Shown in pieces: positions 62,201-64,000 of a DNA stretch of 64,000 nt. The DNA is from Camillea tinctor (taxonomy: Eukaryota; Ascomycota; Sordariomycetes; Xylariales; Xylariaceae): positions 994,945 to 1,058,944 of the forward strand of contig MU394054.1 of NCBI GenBank assembly GCA_022578605.1. The letters are read 5' to 3'. The position numbers and the translations under genes were made by a program. The notes beneath the pieces are model-generated. The model saw only the letters and a program-made list of their open reading frames with translations. It was not told the DNA's origin and made no database searches. Every line of letters begins with the position of its first letter. The first letter of the stretch is position 1.

Positions 62201-64000
62201 CGGCTATGTAAGAAGAAAAATAAAATAAAAAGCACCATATAGTAATGAGGGTAGCAGGTAGCGAGGCGCGGGCGGGGCATGAGCACCAGGGGGAACGATA
62301 GCAATTATACGCTTACCGAGATCACCGATGTGCACACCCACACGTACGGGACCTTCCTACCATTACCACTCCTCCTCTCCGGTTCCTCTCCTGGTCGGAC
62401 ACCCCCTCCCCCTCCCAATCTATTATCGGTATGAAGGCCCGGTTTCGAGTTTCCAGCGTTACTCGCCGTTTTTGGACGAGACTTGCTGACTATGCCGCAG
62501 TGCAGTGTCAGGACACCTACTAACTCGGGACACTTTCTAACCAACTTGTATATTACTGTACCTATATGTCCTATTTGCTATAGCCCCTGAGGGTGACATG
62601 GAACAGGCATTTTTTTGTCTCGTGGGCATAAGGAAGCCAGGATGTGTGAGATGCAGGACAGATCAAACAGGGTAGCTTTCGCTGTCTTTACCTAGGTAAT
62701 TATGTAACGACAAAAAAAAAGGCTGTCTTTGTAAACCTCATCCTTTCTCCCCCCACAGCTTTGCTTGCTCACACCGGGTCCCCCTCGTGGACTGAAGTGG
62801 GAGATGAATGGATAGGATCAAATGAGCGATGTAGCAAGTATGCTGAAAAGGTAACAGTAATATTAAATAAGCGTGAGGTTTCCTTTTCATGTCACAAGGT
62901 AACAGTTTGCGATCGCATCGTGCGACTCGCTGTGCTGTCGCATAAGACCAATCGCGCTGCTGTTGCGCCTTGTTTCCCCCACTCACAACCCTTTAGAGAT
63001 GTATTGTATGTTGGATATAATTCGTACAAGTTTCGCGGATTATGGACAAGCATGCGCGCATGGAATATCAATGTCATCGGGAATTAGGAGGCTTTGCGAC
63101 AGGGGGATCACCTGCTGATTTCAATATGCACGCTTCTTTGAAAGCTAGTTGGTACATGTTCTACGGCGTTTCCGTGGCCAACAAGATGCCACCTCAAGTA
63201 CCGCTTCTGCATATTGACCGGTTGTCAGTTGGTAATGCGTGACAGCCATTGAGGATCTCGTGAATCGGTGTTGGTTGGCTTGGTTGGCTCATGCGTTGCT
63301 GTGCCCCCCGTCTGAGGCAACTTCTGCACCAACTGTATGCTTAGATGTAACTTTATAAATGATAATATATATATAATGCTACGAAACATAAGGACACGTA
63401 CTAACTTACGTGGAAAGGAATGGGCATTACCAATACGTATGTTGGGTTCAAAGGCATCATCTTTGACGTACCCAAGACACCGGTAAGAGATATGATTTCG
63501 AGGTCTCTTCCAACATAACACAACTGTTGCTACTGCAATAACCACTGTTTACAACGTGTTTCGAATACGGTCAGTGCGGTAGAATAAGGAATGATTGTTT
63601 GAAATGTCTGCTTCACCATGAATACGAAGTAGTCAAGTAACTAGGTAGACATATATCTCACAGAGGATCTAGCAAGAACTTAGGTAATCACAATTATGCT
63701 ATATGAGAGACAGGAACTACCACTATTTCGAATCCCCTTATCTTATAAGTTAAAACAGTTATTTTGCTCCCTTCCAGAATGTTCTATCATGTACATTACG
63801 ACGTAGTACAATACTCTTTGCAAAATAGATACTATTGTATATAAGTGAAGACCGTAATCTCAAGAAAAGAAATTAGTATTGAACATGCACAGGATTTTCA
63901 TTTACCCGCGAATAGGGGCGTTGTATCTCACTTAATCTTCTTGTACGACTTTACGGACACATGAGAGATCTCCTAAGGAGAGCCTCGCGATAAGAAATGT
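59226..64000. other. Gene-free right end of the window
   Basis: No supported coding region. A G-rich block lies at 59,437-59,474 beyond the CSA-like gene. A minus-strand frame at 63,225-63,545 contains a protein-like stretch followed by a GTAAGT donor-like site, but no partner exon can be found. It could be a terminal fragment of a gene or chance. Confidence 0.5.

Noticed and set aside
63225..63545. Minus-strand frame with a protein-like stretch and a GTAAGT site
   Set aside because: No partner exon is found on either side within the window, and the family is not recognised.
1..64000. CRISPR arrays, bacterial operons, rRNA or tRNA genes
   Set aside because: None seen. The window is fungal nuclear DNA, and no spaced direct-repeat array or RNA gene fold was found.

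Overview
This window looks like nuclear DNA of a filamentous ascomycete (Pezizomycotina, most likely a Sordariomycete; the order cannot be fixed from sequence alone). The reasons are genes split by many short introns (mostly 48-85 bp, GTRNGY donors, YAG acceptors), a Zn2Cys6 regulator with a fungal regulatory domain, an ascomycete-type laccase, an AT-rich transposon core that looks RIP-degraded, and CT-rich leaders. Eight protein-coding genes are supported in 64 kb, a low density for such a genome. The rest is long non-coding sequence rich in microsatellites.

Layout. 1.6-2.7 kb: an intronless DUF3431-type membrane protein, with a short overlapping upstream ORF. 2.7-13.8 kb: no intact gene, a possible decayed transporter fragment near 5.5 kb, and a complete 3,635-bp DNA transposon at 6,954-10,588. 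The transposon has 168-bp terminal inverted repeats and an 8-bp target duplication, and its core is only about 10-18 % GC in the lines I counted. 13.8-15.8 kb: a six-exon secreted laccase. 17.2-19.6 kb: a ten-exon MFS anion:cation symporter of the allantoate permease (Dal5) type. 21.0-25.0 kb: a SNF2-family helicase-like ATPase with an acidic tail and a DEAF box in place of DEAH. 26.2-27.3 kb: autophagy gene atg5.

33.2-36.9 kb (minus strand): a six-exon Zn2Cys6 transcription factor. 36.9-56.0 kb: about 19 kb with no convincing gene. It contains a 215-bp MITE-like element with 40-bp inverted repeats flanked by TA (40,452-40,666), many microsatellites, and a 10-N assembly gap bordered by poly-G. 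56.0-57.0 kb (minus strand): a likely Rrn10 homologue (RNA polymerase I upstream activation factor). It diverges from a CSA/ERCC8 (Rad28) WD40 protein of transcription-coupled repair at 57.7-59.2 kb. 59.2-64.0 kb: no supported gene.

I see no evidence that the genes form one pathway. atg5, the Rrn10-like gene and the CSA-like gene are housekeeping genes. The laccase and the transporter are neighbours on the same strand but have no demonstrated link. The most unusual items are the transposon with well-kept TIRs around a decayed core, the MITE, the SNF2 protein with a variant Walker B box, and the strong excess of the palindrome ACCTAGGT across the window.
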